Shown in pieces: positions 27,586 through 37,120 of a DNA stretch of 64,000 nt. Position 1 is the stretch's first letter. Every line of letters starts with the position of its first letter. The translations under genes were made by a program, and so were the position numbers. The notes under the pieces were generated by a model. That model saw only the letters and a list, made by a program, of their open reading frames with translations. It had not been told where the DNA came from and searched no databases. Where the stretch lies: contig NZ_LMFA01000012.1 of NCBI RefSeq assembly GCF_001426565.1, forward strand, positions 496,861 through 560,860, in the 5' to 3' direction. This stretch comes from Rhizobium sp. Root482. Lineage in GTDB: Bacteria > Pseudomonadota > Alphaproteobacteria > Rhizobiales > Rhizobiaceae.

Positions 27586-28188
27586 ATGTCACAATTGCGA
27601 TATTTCGACGCCGCCGTCAGGAAGCCGGCACCCTTGCCGAAGGCGGCGATCTATACCGAATTCCTGCGCACCGGACGCATCAACCGGCACCCGCCCGAAT
27701 GGAGCGCAGAAAAGAAACGCTACCTGACCCATCAGGAAGTGGCCGCCCGCACCGGCCGCAGGCTGGAGACAGCGGGAACGCTGACGCATGAGCGGATCAA
27801 CGGTTTCCATCGATCGATCCGCTTTCCGAAGCTTCTGTTTCACCGCACGCTGCCGGAAAGCCCGCATCTGGGCTATTGCCATGTCACGGCGGCGCGCACG
27901 AAATTCGCACGGTTCGACGATGTCCGCTGGTCCTTCTACATCGCCAATTTCTTTTCCGATATCGGCGAGGACGAGCATTTCTTCGAGAAGATCAAGCTCG
28001 GTTATTCGCGCATGTATTTTGCCGTCGCCACCCAGGCCGATCCGGAAGATGGCAGGCTGACGCTCGATCGCAGCGTCCACGCGAATGGCTTGCTGTTTCG
28101 CACTCGCGATCCGAAGGAAGCGCTGAAGAACGTCCTCCTGCTCGGCGCCCGCGAAGCGGAATTGCGCGCGATCGTCAACAGCCTTTGA
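27586..28188 (+). CDS. Conserved rhizobial hypothetical protein (DUF6656-like)
   Basis: 200 aa soluble protein without signal peptide or membrane segment. Visible blocks: LRYFDAAVRKPAPLPKAAIY, RYLTHQEVAARTGRRLE, FHRTLPESPHLGYCHVTAA, FFSDIGEDEHFFEK and DRSVHANGLLFRT. I recall similar rhizobial proteins grouped as DUF6656 but am not certain. No function can be assigned. Monocistronic by spacing; TsaC follows 85 bp later. Confidence 0.7.
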   Translation: MSQLRYFDAAVRKPAPLPKAAIYTEFLRTGRINRHPPEWSAEKKRYLTHQEVAARTGRRLETAGTLTHERINGFHRSIRFPKLLFHRTLPESPHLGYCHVTAARTKFARFDDVRWSFYIANFFSDIGEDEHFFEKIKLGYSRMYFAVATQADPEDGRLTLDRSVHANGLLFRTRDPKEALKNVLLLGAREAELRAIVNSL

Positions 28189-28273
28189 GCTTGGCAAGGC
28201 AGCGCCCCACCCTGTAAGGAATGGCGGAGCGCCAACCTTCTCCTTGCATCCGGCGCCGACCGTTGGAACGCGC

Positions 28274-29248
28274 ATGGCCCTCATCATCGATACCCGCACC
28301 GAACCGGACCGCGCCCTCGCGCTGGCCTGCGAAACGCTTGGGCAAGGGCTGCCGGTCGCCATTCCGACGGAAACGGTCTATGGGCTGGCGGCGGATGCCA
28401 CCAATCCCGATGCACTCAGCCGCATATACGAGACCAAGGGCCGGCCGCGCTTCAATCCGCTGATCTGCCATGTTGCGGATCTGGCGATGGCCGAGACGCA
28501 TGTCGAATTCGATCCCTTGTCGCGGCGGCTGACCGAGGCCTTCTGGCCGGGGCCGCTGACGCTGGTCCTGCCGCAAAAGCCTGACAGCACGATCCATCCG
28601 CTTGCCTCCGCCGGCCTCGATACGCTCGCCATCCGCATGCCCGACGGGTTTTCGCGCGCGGTCATTCGCCGCTACGGCAAGCCGCTCGCAGCCCCCAGCG
28701 CCAATACATCCGGCAAGATCAGCCCGACCAGCGCCGAGCATGTGGAGGCTGATCTGGGCGACAAGCTGGCGCTGATCCTTGATGCCGGGCCGGCGGGGGT
28801 GGGGCTGGAATCCACCATCGTCAAGGTCGAGGGCGACCGGATCCGGCTGTTGCGCCCAGGCGGGCTCGACGTTGCCGAAATCGAGGCTTTGACCGGCATT
28901 CCGGTTCTCCGGCGTGACAAGGCGGGAGCGGCAATCGAGGCGCCCGGCATGATGGCGACGCATTATGCGCCCGCCGCCGCTGTACGGCTGGATGCCAGCG
29001 AGGTGAGGCCCGGCGAAGCGCTGATCCGTTTCGGCGGCGCCCCCTTGCCGGGGGAAGATGAGGCCGTTCTGGTGCTCGACCTCAGCCCCTCCTCCAACCT
29101 GCGCGAGGCCGCGTCCAACCTGTTTGCCTATATGAAACGGGCCGATGCCTCGGGCGCGGCCACCATCGCCTTCGGGCCGATCCCGAACGAGGGACTGGGC
29201 GAAGCGATCATCGACCGGATCGAGCGGGCAGCCGCACCAAGAGAATAG
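28274..29248 (+). CDS. L-threonylcarbamoyladenylate synthase (Sua5/TsaC family)
   Basis: 324 aa, the long Sua5 form: YrdC domain (TETVYGLAADATNPDALSRIY and KGRPRFNPL, then PSANTSGKISPT) plus a C-terminal Sua5 domain (~220-324). It makes threonylcarbamoyl-AMP from Thr, bicarbonate and ATP for the universal tRNA t6A37 modification. ATG 28274 chosen; a TTG at 28244 would add ten residues without better support. Confidence 0.93.
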   Translation: MALIIDTRTEPDRALALACETLGQGLPVAIPTETVYGLAADATNPDALSRIYETKGRPRFNPLICHVADLAMAETHVEFDPLSRRLTEAFWPGPLTLVLPQKPDSTIHPLASAGLDTLAIRMPDGFSRAVIRRYGKPLAAPSANTSGKISPTSAEHVEADLGDKLALILDAGPAGVGLESTIVKVEGDRIRLLRPGGLDVAEIEALTGIPVLRRDKAGAAIEAPGMMATHYAPAAAVRLDASEVRPGEALIRFGGAPLPGEDEAVLVLDLSPSSNLREAASNLFAYMKRADASGAATIAFGPIPNEGLGEAIIDRIERAAAPRE

Positions 29249-29360
29249 CGAGGACGCGCATGGCGGACCTCTCCGCGCCACTATGGGACATCTCCTATCA
29301 GGGTATGCCTGACGGCGCCGGAGCCACTAAATCCGAACCGACGATAGGCCACTGCGCATC

Positions 29361-30791
29361 ATGACCAATATCCGCCCCTCGCCCGAACTGATCGACCGCT
29401 TCGCCGCTATCGTCGGGGCGCTCAATGCGCTGACGGAGCCCTCCGACATCGCCCCCTATCTCGTCGAATCGCGCGGCCTCTACAAAGGCGAGACGCCACT
29501 GGTGCTCAAGCCGGGCAGCGTCGAGGAGGTCTCGCAGATCCTCAAGCTCGCCAGCGAGACCGGCGTGGCGATCGTGCCGCAGGGCGGCAATACCGGGCAT
29601 GTGGCCGGCCAGATCCCGCGCACAGGCGCCAGCGACCTCGTCCTGTCGCTGGAGCGGCTGAACCGGATTCGCGACATCGACCCGGTCGGCAATGTGATCG
29701 CCGTCGATGCCGGCTGCATCCTTGCCGATATCCACCAGGCGGCCGAGGCGCATGACCGGCTGTTTCCGCTGTCACTGGGATCGCAGGGCTCCTGCCGGAT
29801 CGGCGGCAATCTTTCCACCAATGCCGGCGGCACGGCGGTGCTTGCCTATGGCAATATGCGACACCTGTGCCTGGGGCTCGAAGTGGTGCTGCCGACCGGC
29901 GAGATCTGGGACGGAATGCGACGGCTGGCCAAGGACAATACCGGCTACGACCTGCGCGACCTGTTCATCGGCGCCGAAGGCACGCTCGGCGTCATCACCG
30001 GCGCGGTGCTGAAACTTTTCCCGCGGCCGCTCGGCCATCAGGTGGCCTTTGCCGGGGTCAAAAGCGTCGCCGATGCGCTGGCACTGTTCGACAGGGCATC
30101 GAGCCTCTGCGGCCCGGCGCTGACCGGCTTCGAACTGATGCCGCGGCTCGGTGTCGAGTTCACCGCCCGGCATATAGACGGCGTGCGCGATCCGCTGGAT
30201 ACGGTCCATGCTTGGTATGTGCTGATCGACATCTCGACGTCGGATTCGGCCGAAAGCGCCGAGCGGATGGTGGCACGGCTGCTGGAGACCGAATTTTCAG
30301 ATGGACTGGTCGAGAATGCCGTGATCGCCGCCAGCGAGGCGCAACGGAGAAGCCTCTGGCACATGCGCGAAAGCATGTCGCCGGCGCAGAAGCCGGAAGG
30401 CGGATCGATCAAGCATGATGTCTCGGTGCCGGTGTCGAGCATCCCCGCTTTCATGGAGGAGGCGGATGCGGCGGTGATGAAGGCCATTCCCGGCGCCCGC
30501 ATCTGCTCCTTCGGCCATATGGGCGACGGCAATATCCACTACAACATTTCGCAGCCGGTCGGCGCCGACAAGGACGCCTTCATCGCCCGCTGGCGCGAGA
30601 TCAACGCGATCGTGCATGCCATCGTGCTCCGCTACAACGGCTCGATTTCGGCCGAGCACGGTATCGGCCAATTGAAGCGCGACGAATTGGCCGAAGTGCG
30701 CGCACCGATCGAGATCGATCTGATGCGCCGCATCAAGCACGCATTCGACCCCGCCGGAATCATGAATCCGGACAAGGTGCTGAAGAGCTGA
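29361..30791 (+). CDS. FAD-binding oxidoreductase (D-2-hydroxyacid dehydrogenase/GlcD-like)
   Basis: 476 aa VAO-type flavoprotein. PP-loop QGGNTGHVAGQIP (~74-86), SLGSQGSCRIGGNLSTNAGG, GAEGTLGVITGAVLK, and C-terminal HMGDGNIHYN and SAEHGIGQLKRDEL. This pattern fits D-lactate/D-2-hydroxyglutarate dehydrogenases passing electrons to the chain. Which hydroxyacid is oxidised is not evident. Its stop is 6 bp from the stop of the convergent DUF1217 gene. Confidence 0.9.
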   Translation: MTNIRPSPELIDRFAAIVGALNALTEPSDIAPYLVESRGLYKGETPLVLKPGSVEEVSQILKLASETGVAIVPQGGNTGHVAGQIPRTGASDLVLSLERLNRIRDIDPVGNVIAVDAGCILADIHQAAEAHDRLFPLSLGSQGSCRIGGNLSTNAGGTAVLAYGNMRHLCLGLEVVLPTGEIWDGMRRLAKDNTGYDLRDLFIGAEGTLGVITGAVLKLFPRPLGHQVAFAGVKSVADALALFDRASSLCGPALTGFELMPRLGVEFTARHIDGVRDPLDTVHAWYVLIDISTSDSAESAERMVARLLETEFSDGLVENAVIAASEAQRRSLWHMRESMSPAQKPEGGSIKHDVSVPVSSIPAFMEEADAAVMKAIPGARICSFGHMGDGNIHYNISQPVGADKDAFIARWREINAIVHAIVLRYNGSISAEHGIGQLKRDELAEVRAPIEIDLMRRIKHAFDPAGIMNPDKVLKS

Positions 30792-30797
30792 GAGCGA

Positions 30798-33104
30798 TCA
30801 GAACCCGCCGGCGCGCAGCTGGGTCAGGCTGAGAAGCGTATCGGCGCTGATGCCATTGCGGCCGCTGCCCGACAGGATGAGTTCGGCGCCGGTGATATCG
30901 ACATTGTTCTCGACGTCGTAGAGCGCCGTGAACCGGGCCATGAGCTTTTCCAGCTTTTCCGGATCGTGCAGGTCCTCGATGTCGAGAACACGATTGATAT
31001 AGGCATATTGCAGATCGACGTCGGCGCTCGACATTTCCTTGGGAATGCTGAACGTCGTCTGGATGACCTGCAGCAGCGCGTTGTCGGCCAGAAGATCGTA
31101 GGCACTGCCGATGCCCGACGCCATGCGCCGGAAGTAGAGCGCCAGGCGGACGCCGGCATTGTCCTCGCCCTTTTCCTCTTCCAGCGTCTGGTTGAGATAG
31201 AGATCCTCGGTCTCCAGCAGCCCGCGTCTGGTCTGTATCCCCTGGGTGGGACGGGCGAGATCGCCTTCGCTGTCGAAATTATAGGAGGCGACGATTTCCT
31301 TGTAGAGCGTCGTGTTCGGCTGCGTATTGATGAAGCTGTTGGGATCGTTGAAATCCGATTCGAACATCTGGCGGACGTGGTCGGTCGAGATTTCCTCCGG
31401 ATCGAGACCGGCGGCGACAAGGATGAAATCGACCAGACGCCGGTTGGAGAGCAGCCCATCCAGTGTTTCGATCTTGCCGATCTCGGCGCTGTAATATTTC
31501 GATTCCGCCGTCGCCTTGGTCTTGTCCTCCTCGGTGCCGAAGCGGCTTTTCTCCACGACATAGGACTTGGCGGTATTGAGGATTTCGGATTCGGACTGCG
31601 CCAGCATCGGCGTGCCGGGCGTGCCGTCAGCCTTGAAATTGAACACCTTTGCCAGTTCGACATAGCGTTCATCCTTCAGCGTATAGACATAGCTGTTCGG
31701 ATCGGTCAGGTCGCTGGTCAGCACCTTTTTCAGTTTACGCGCCGTGTCGCCCTCCTCCAGCCCGACCGCGGTCAGCGCCAGCGACATGATCTTGCTGTCG
31801 GACAGCAGATCGTCGACATCGGCAACGACGCCGATCAGGGTCTTGTAGGATTTGATCAGCGCCTCGTCGAAGGCTTCGTCGGCATCGTCGTAACGGTCGA
31901 TCCAGTAGGCGGATGTCTCGGCCATCTGCGAGGCGGTCTGGGCCTTGTCGCCGGCGGCCAGCGTTCCATCGGTCTGGAAATTGAAGGCAGCGGCAAGCTG
32001 CTTGTAGATCGGGCCGAATTCGGTACCGCCCTGGGTATTGGCATAGCTCGTCGGATCATCGAGATCGCTGGAGAGGACATTCCCCATCGTCGAGATCAAA
32101 AGGCTCGTCGGCAGGCCATAGGAGATGCGGATATAGTCGAACAGCCGGGAATTGCCGAGGATATCGTCGATCTTGGTGACGTTCTGGATTGCCGCTTCAT
32201 AGAAGATCTTGTTGAGCTGGGCCGCAGAGGACGAAAGCCGCGGCTGCTGGAAGACATAGGCCTCGTTCGTCGAGGCCTTCTGCATATCCGACATCGGCAG
32301 GTCGCCGGCCAAAAGGGTTCCGTCATCCTGGAAATTGAAGGCGGCGGCGAGAGGCCGGTAATCGGGCGCATTGTCGATTGCGCCCTGGTACTGGGCGATC
32401 AGCCTGCTGGGCATGCTGCTGGGATCTGCCAGTTCTTCCGGCGTCGCGCCTGCCTGCACCTGGGCGATCTTGTCCTCGAAACCCTGTTTGTAGTTCGCCG
32501 CAGTGACATTCACATAGCTCGCCGGATCGCTGACGTCGCTGGTGACGATGCCCTTGAAATGCTCATAGGACATGTAGTTGGAATCGAAGCCGAAGGCCGT
32601 CAGCGCGTAATCCTTAAGCCTGTCGTTCTGCCAGAGCTGGTCAGCCGTCGTGATGTGGTCGATCGCTGCGTTAAAATAGGCCGAGTCCGTCCTGACCGCC
32701 TCGCTGCGGTTGGCGATCGACTCATTGTAGAGGCCGATCAGCGCATCTTCCTGTGCCTCGCTTTGAACCACCTCTGTCGATTGCGAAAAGCTGAAGGCCA
32801 TGGCGAAATTGCGGTAGCGCTCGTCCGTCAGCATATTGGCATAGCTGTTGTCGTCGCTGAGGTCGCTTTCCATGACCTTGCGCATGAAGGCCTTGGCATA
32901 GGTCATGTCCTCCAGCCCGTGCGCTTTCATCGCATAGGCGTAGAGCCGGTAGTCGCCGAGGAAATCGTCGATCGAGGTGACATTGCCGATATTGGCCTTG
33001 TAATATTCGGTCTCGCGGGCAACGAGCAGCTTTTCGGAGGTGCGCTGCAGGCTCGTCTTCATGTCGCGCGTGATGAGATTGTAGTCGATGAATGTCGAAA
33101 CCAT
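30798..33104 (-). CDS. DUF1217 multi-repeat protein
   Basis: 768 aa built of at least five diverged copies of one unit (~34-106, 143-258, 301-376, 420-490, 537-610) plus a terminal partial copy (~650-740). Each unit has the order Y-x-A-x-I-x-x-(V/I)-(T/E)-x-(I/L)-D-x-(L/F), an R-L-x-x-(Y/F) helix, a G-(L/F) turn and an acidic S-D-x-x-D-x-x-S block (positions 80, 189, 346, 465, 583). No signal peptide. DUF1217 proteins are alphaproteobacterial; one member lies in rhizobial flagellar clusters, but no flagellar genes are here. Start ATG 33104 is a choice: the frame stays open to 33230. Confidence 0.85.
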   Translation of the reverse strand: MVSTFIDYNLITRDMKTSLQRTSEKLLVARETEYYKANIGNVTSIDDFLGDYRLYAYAMKAHGLEDMTYAKAFMRKVMESDLSDDNSYANMLTDERYRNFAMAFSFSQSTEVVQSEAQEDALIGLYNESIANRSEAVRTDSAYFNAAIDHITTADQLWQNDRLKDYALTAFGFDSNYMSYEHFKGIVTSDVSDPASYVNVTAANYKQGFEDKIAQVQAGATPEELADPSSMPSRLIAQYQGAIDNAPDYRPLAAAFNFQDDGTLLAGDLPMSDMQKASTNEAYVFQQPRLSSSAAQLNKIFYEAAIQNVTKIDDILGNSRLFDYIRISYGLPTSLLISTMGNVLSSDLDDPTSYANTQGGTEFGPIYKQLAAAFNFQTDGTLAAGDKAQTASQMAETSAYWIDRYDDADEAFDEALIKSYKTLIGVVADVDDLLSDSKIMSLALTAVGLEEGDTARKLKKVLTSDLTDPNSYVYTLKDERYVELAKVFNFKADGTPGTPMLAQSESEILNTAKSYVVEKSRFGTEEDKTKATAESKYYSAEIGKIETLDGLLSNRRLVDFILVAAGLDPEEISTDHVRQMFESDFNDPNSFINTQPNTTLYKEIVASYNFDSEGDLARPTQGIQTRRGLLETEDLYLNQTLEEEKGEDNAGVRLALYFRRMASGIGSAYDLLADNALLQVIQTTFSIPKEMSSADVDLQYAYINRVLDIEDLHDPEKLEKLMARFTALYDVENNVDITGAELILSGSGRNGISADTLLSLTQLRAGGF

Positions 33105-33450
33105 TGCCGCTCTGCCGATCGCCTGAACCCATGGGCGGGGCACCATCCGGACGGACGCGCCTCCACAATCCCGCGGTCTGAAACCGCCACTATCGGCATT
33201 CTTGCTTGCGCGTGGCTTTACGGCGCCCATGTCGACGGCCCCGGAAGATCGGCAAAAAGCCGCCGATCATTTTCACGATTGGGAAACCCTGCCGCGTTGG
33301 CTTTTGCTAACCATCAGGAAATGCAAAGTTTTTTAACTGCGATTTTTAAGCGGTCTCAAACGGCCGCGCCCTATCCTTGGATCACAGAGGACGAAAAGTC
33401 CCGAAGAGAAGACCGGAAACCGGCTCTCAAGGAAAACAAGGGCGATAGAC
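33105..33450. other. Intergenic region between DUF1217 and DUF6101
   Basis: 346 bp between divergent genes, hence promoters for both are expected. It has an AT-rich patch near 33325-33350 with two TTAA tetramers nine bases apart (not the seven needed for CtrA). I see no RNA gene, repeat or confident -35/-10 pair. Confidence 0.5.
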
Positions 33451-34017
33451 ATGCTGAACGTACTTTCTCAACCGGCCTGGGTTGAAACCCAGCTGCGGCT
33501 GGACCCGAAACGCTTCCCCCAGCAGGCGAGCTACAATCTGCACGGACAGGCGAGCAATGTCACCATCAGCCTCGACGAGCGCGGCGCGGTGATGCGCAAG
33601 GTGCTGCCGTCAAGCGGCCTGCCGCTGTCGATCGCCCTGCCCGCCCGCGCCTTCAAGGGCGTTGCGGCCCGCGCCATCGACCATGGAGACGGCGAAGTAA
33701 CCGTCACGCTCGAGCTTCATCACGAGGATCCGGATCTCTGCGTCCCGCTGCTGGTCGCCCATGATCTTTCCGACATCGCCGCCGACTGGCGCGGCTGGTC
33801 GGAGGCCTATCGCATCCCCATGCTGATGGTGGAGTCCGATGGCGTCGCCCGGCCGCTCGAGGAGCATCTCGGCGAAGTCCGCACCCGCGATATCAAGCCG
33901 CGCCGCCGCCATTCGCTTTTCAACGAGCGCCGCCCGCGCTTCCTGATGCGCCGCTCCACCGGCAGCCTCGGCGTCAACATGAAGATCGACGGCCAGGAAA
34001 TCATCGCCCGCCGCTGA
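33451..34017 (+). CDS. DUF6101-family protein
   Basis: 188 aa soluble protein found in Rhizobiales. Seen: LRLDPKRFPQQASY, GLPLSIALPARAFKGVAARA, and a strongly basic tail KPRRRHSLFNERRPRFLMRR. The basic C-terminus might contact nucleic acid or membrane, but that is speculation. Start preceded by AAGGGCG. A perfect intrinsic terminator lies 30 bp after the stop. Confidence 0.8.
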   Translation: MLNVLSQPAWVETQLRLDPKRFPQQASYNLHGQASNVTISLDERGAVMRKVLPSSGLPLSIALPARAFKGVAARAIDHGDGEVTVTLELHHEDPDLCVPLLVAHDLSDIAADWRGWSEAYRIPMLMVESDGVARPLEEHLGEVRTRDIKPRRRHSLFNERRPRFLMRRSTGSLGVNMKIDGQEIIARR

Positions 34018-34046
34018 TCGACACGAATTCCAGCTTCCTCCAGCGC

Positions 34047-34078
34047 AAAAAACCGGTCGTCCCTGCGACCGGTTTTTT
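34047..34078. terminator. Intrinsic terminator between DUF6101 and ubiA
   Basis: Perfect 13-bp inverted repeat AAAAAACCGGTCG (34047-34059) / CGACCGGTTTTTT (34066-34078), loop TCCCTG. T runs on both strands, so it can end the DUF6101 transcript and the convergent ubiA transcript. Confidence 0.93.
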
Positions 34079-34106
34079 GTTGGCTGTTTCAGCCGGAGCG
34101 ATCCGT

Positions 34107-35066
34107 TCAGAGAAGCCGCAGGGCGAGCGAGGCGCAGAGGCTGGCAAAGACGATCAGCCCGACGGTGCTGTTGAACTTGAACAGGGCAAGGCACTGGCCG
34201 GCATCGTGAATGTCGAGCACGAGGATCTGGTAGAACAGCATCACCGCCGCAACCACCAGGCCGAGATAGGCGACGAGGCCGGCGCCCGAAAGAATGAAAG
34301 ACAGAAGCAACAGCAGGACCGCGAGGCCGTAGAGACCGAAAAGCCAGGGACGCGGCCGCTCGCCGAACCGCCTTGCGGTCGAGCGCACGCCGATCAGGGC
34401 GTCGTCCTCCCTGTCCTGATAGGCATAGATCGTGTCGTAGCCGATCGTCCAGGCGATAGCGGCGAGATAGAGCACGACGGACGCGGCCGCGATGCCGCCG
34501 AATTCCGCTGCCCAGCCCATGATAGCACCCCAGGAAAAGGCAAGACCCAGGAAGAATTGCGGCCAGTCGGTAAACCGCTTGGCAAAGGGATAGATGGCGA
34601 CGAAGACCAGGGAGAAGACGCCGAGGAAGATCGAGACGCTGTTGAACTGCAAGAGCACGGCCAGGCCGGCCAGCGCCTGCAGCGCCATGAAGATTTTGGC
34701 CTGCAGCCGCGAAACGCGGCCCGATGGCAGCGGTCGCGACCTTGTGCGGGCCACTTCCATATCGATGTCGTGGTCGATCAGGTCGTTATAGGTGCAGCCG
34801 GCGCCGCGCATGGCGACCGCGCCGATGAAGAACAGAATAAGGTGGAGAACGAAGCGGCTGAGGGAAAAGTTGCCGAGCCCGGCTGCCGCATCGGCCGCCA
34901 GCGCCGCCGACCAGAAGCACGGCCACATCAGAAGCTGCCAGCCGATCGGCCGATCCCAGCGGGCAAGCTGGGCATAGGGCCAGAGCGGTCTTGGCAGGGC
35001 GCGGTAAACCCAATTGTTGGATGGCGCATCGCGAACGCGCCCGGAATCGGCTGGATTGGTGCTCAT
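34107..35066 (-). CDS. ubiA: 4-hydroxybenzoate polyprenyltransferase
   Basis: 319 aa membrane prenyltransferase of ubiquinone synthesis. First Asp motif NDLIDHDIDMEVARTRSRPL (~94-113) and second YAYQDREDDALIG are intact; about eight hydrophobic helices. It attaches the polyprenyl chain (likely decaprenyl, Q10, in this group) made by the synthase at 56.4 kb to 4-hydroxybenzoate in the inner membrane. The gene ends at the shared terminator. Confidence 0.94.
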   Translation of the reverse strand: MSTNPADSGRVRDAPSNNWVYRALPRPLWPYAQLARWDRPIGWQLLMWPCFWSAALAADAAAGLGNFSLSRFVLHLILFFIGAVAMRGAGCTYNDLIDHDIDMEVARTRSRPLPSGRVSRLQAKIFMALQALAGLAVLLQFNSVSIFLGVFSLVFVAIYPFAKRFTDWPQFFLGLAFSWGAIMGWAAEFGGIAAASVVLYLAAIAWTIGYDTIYAYQDREDDALIGVRSTARRFGERPRPWLFGLYGLAVLLLLLSFILSGAGLVAYLGLVVAAVMLFYQILVLDIHDAGQCLALFKFNSTVGLIVFASLCASLALRLL

Positions 35067-35129
35067 ACCGCCTGTTTGCAGCGCTTGGCGGGCGCGGTCA
35101 AGCGGTCAAGCCGGCCTGCGACGAAGGGC

Positions 35130-35939
35130 TCAGTTCAGCGTGAAATCGAAGCGGTACGCTGCCGACAGACCGAAGAGGAACTGGTTGCGGCTGCCGCCCT
35201 CCCGGACGATGCTGGAATCCGCAGCCGGCCCCATCAGCCGCTTGTATTCTGCAAACGCGCTGGTTTCGAGCTTTTCGGTCGCCTGCCAGGTGACGGCGAC
35301 GCCGGCGCCAACGGAATTCAGGCCGCCGGACGGATTATATTGCGCATAGCCGGACTTTGCCGATTCCGATGCGTTCACGCCGTAATAGGCGTCGAAATAC
35401 TCGCTGCTGGCGGCGGAAAGGCGCGGGCCGCCGGAGATCCGCACCGTATCGGTGACATCGACGAAACCATCGGCGGCGACATCGGCGATGATCCCCTTGT
35501 GGCTGCGGATGCCTTGGCGCAGTTCGGCGCGGATGCGCAACCAGTCGGTCGGATAGACCTCGGCAAACCCGCCGAGTTCGCCGCCGAAGCGGACGGGATC
35601 GAGGCCTTCGAGGTCGGACGACGTGTCCTCGTCGCGCTCGAAGATCAGCTTTCCCGCAAGGCCCGCCCGGAAGGCGCCCTTGTCGACGAAGGCGAAGGCC
35701 GGGTTGTCGTTGCGCGAGGAAAACCGCACCGTGCTGCCGGCGCGCCCAAGCGAAATCAAGGGCGCGGCCTGGAACAGGCGATCGGAGGCACCATCATATT
35801 TCGGCCCGATAAAGCCGGTGGCGCCGACCTTCAGATACCAGTCTCCCGACCAGAAATGGCCGCCTTCCTGCGCATGAGCGGAAGAGGTTGCCGCAAAAGC
35901 GAGGCCAAGGGACAGAAGAAGGGCGGATCGGCGGGACAT
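35130..35939 (-). CDS. MipA/OmpV-family outer membrane protein
   Basis: 269 aa. Signal peptide SRRSALLLSLGLAFAATSS to AHA (1-~22), then a beta-rich sequence: SGDWYLKVGATGFIGPKYDG, alternating hydrophobic strands and a terminal FGLSAAYRFDFTLN typical of barrel ends. ATG 35939 chosen for its GGAG site. Family members act as scaffolds for murein enzymes or as small-solute channels; no specific role can be given. Confidence 0.88.
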   Translation of the reverse strand: MSRRSALLLSLGLAFAATSSAHAQEGGHFWSGDWYLKVGATGFIGPKYDGASDRLFQAAPLISLGRAGSTVRFSSRNDNPAFAFVDKGAFRAGLAGKLIFERDEDTSSDLEGLDPVRFGGELGGFAEVYPTDWLRIRAELRQGIRSHKGIIADVAADGFVDVTDTVRISGGPRLSAASSEYFDAYYGVNASESAKSGYAQYNPSGGLNSVGAGVAVTWQATEKLETSAFAEYKRLMGPAADSSIVREGGSRNQFLFGLSAAYRFDFTLN

Positions 35940-36179
35940 GACGGCACTCCGGATACAAATTCGGCGGCCAGCACCAGCGTAACGGGCCGGCGGAGGCGGA
36001 CGAGACAAGCGAAACTGTCGTTTCAGCGGGGTTATAGGCGGCGGCTCACTACCATTGCGTTAACCAGCCGTCTTCAGCCTTTCTTTTCCATGAGGCCTCG
36101 TCGGACGAAATCGCTCCTGCGACTTCCTCGCCCGTGTGACCGGGGAACCTGCGACCCGACGCCCGTCGTCCGCCCGCCT

Positions 36180-36995
36180 TCAGGTGGCGCGCGATTTCAG
36201 GTAGGTGCTGGGCGAACTGCCGAGCATGCGGCGAAACATGGTGGTGAAGGCAGCGATGTTCTCATAGCCGGCATCGAGCGCTACATTCGTGACCGGCTCG
36301 CCATCCACCAGGCGCGGCAGGGAGGCGAAGATGCAAGCCTGCTGGCGCCAGGTGACGAAGCTGACGCCGGTCTCGGCGCGAAACAGGCGGGTGAAGGAGC
36401 GGCGGCTCATGGCGAGTTCGCGCGCCCAGTCGTCGATGCCGGCATTGGCCGCCGGCGATTTCAGGAAATGCCGGCAAAGACGGGCAAGCCTTGCATCGCC
36501 GGGAAAAGGCAGGCCGAGCGGCCGTTCGGGCAGGTGGCCGATTTCATCGAGCAGCAATTCCATGATCAGACGCTTGCGCCGCGCCGAGAGCGGTTTATCG
36601 TCCGACAGGACCAGTTCCATGATCAGGCTGTCGGCCAGCGCCGTGACCTCGAGCACGCGCGGCCCGCTTGCCCCGGCGACAGCGGTATCGACATAGATGG
36701 AATGCATATGCACGTCGCTGATCATCTCGGTGGAATGTTCGAGACCGCCCGGAATCAACAGCGCATGGCCCGGCGGGATCATCCAGCGCCCGCCGGCGGT
36801 GCTGACCAGGACGACGCCCCGGCGCGCGCCCCATAATTGTGTTTTCGTATGGCTGTGGGCCGGCACCCGATATCCGGCGGGATAGACTCGCCCGAGTGCC
36901 ACGACCGAATCCCCCGTCGTCTCAATCCAGGAAAGACTTTCGAGGTGGGCGTTATTGCCATCCTGATTGCTGCCGGTCAGATCGATTGTCCGCAT
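36180..36995 (-). CDS. AraC-family regulator with cupin sensor (NimR-like)
   Basis: 271 aa. N-terminal cupin (RVPAHSHTKTQLWGARRGVV, GHALLIPGGLEHSTEM) and C-terminal double HTH (DDWARELAMSRRSFTRLFRAETG and VALDAGYENIAAFTTMFRRMLG, cited in parts). This layout is that of NimR, which controls an adjacent MFS pump. Here a divergent MFS gene begins 125 bp away, so that gene is the likely target. Start ATG 36995; ribosome-binding site weak. Confidence 0.88.
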   Translation of the reverse strand: MRTIDLTGSNQDGNNAHLESLSWIETTGDSVVALGRVYPAGYRVPAHSHTKTQLWGARRGVVLVSTAGGRWMIPPGHALLIPGGLEHSTEMISDVHMHSIYVDTAVAGASGPRVLEVTALADSLIMELVLSDDKPLSARRKRLIMELLLDEIGHLPERPLGLPFPGDARLARLCRHFLKSPAANAGIDDWARELAMSRRSFTRLFRAETGVSFVTWRQQACIFASLPRLVDGEPVTNVALDAGYENIAAFTTMFRRMLGSSPSTYLKSRAT

Positions 36996-37120
36996 TTGGC
37001 CCACTCGCGAAAGAATGCGACCACAGCACGAAAGCAGGCCAACTTCAAGCCCTGTAGACACTGTCCTGCAAGGCTGGCACCGGATGCCGGCCTTTATCTA
37101 CTGCCGTTGGAGACAGGATC

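Noticed and set aside
33333..33349. CtrA site upstream of DUF6101
   Set aside because: Two TTAA tetramers are nine, not seven, bases apart.
30966..33485. 839-codon open frame opposite the DUF1217 gene
   Set aside because: Shadow frame: repetitive only because the true gene on the minus strand is repetitive.
34077..36836. 919-codon open frame spanning ubiA, mipA and the AraC gene on the opposite strand
   Set aside because: Crosses three well supported genes and a terminator; no protein-like features.
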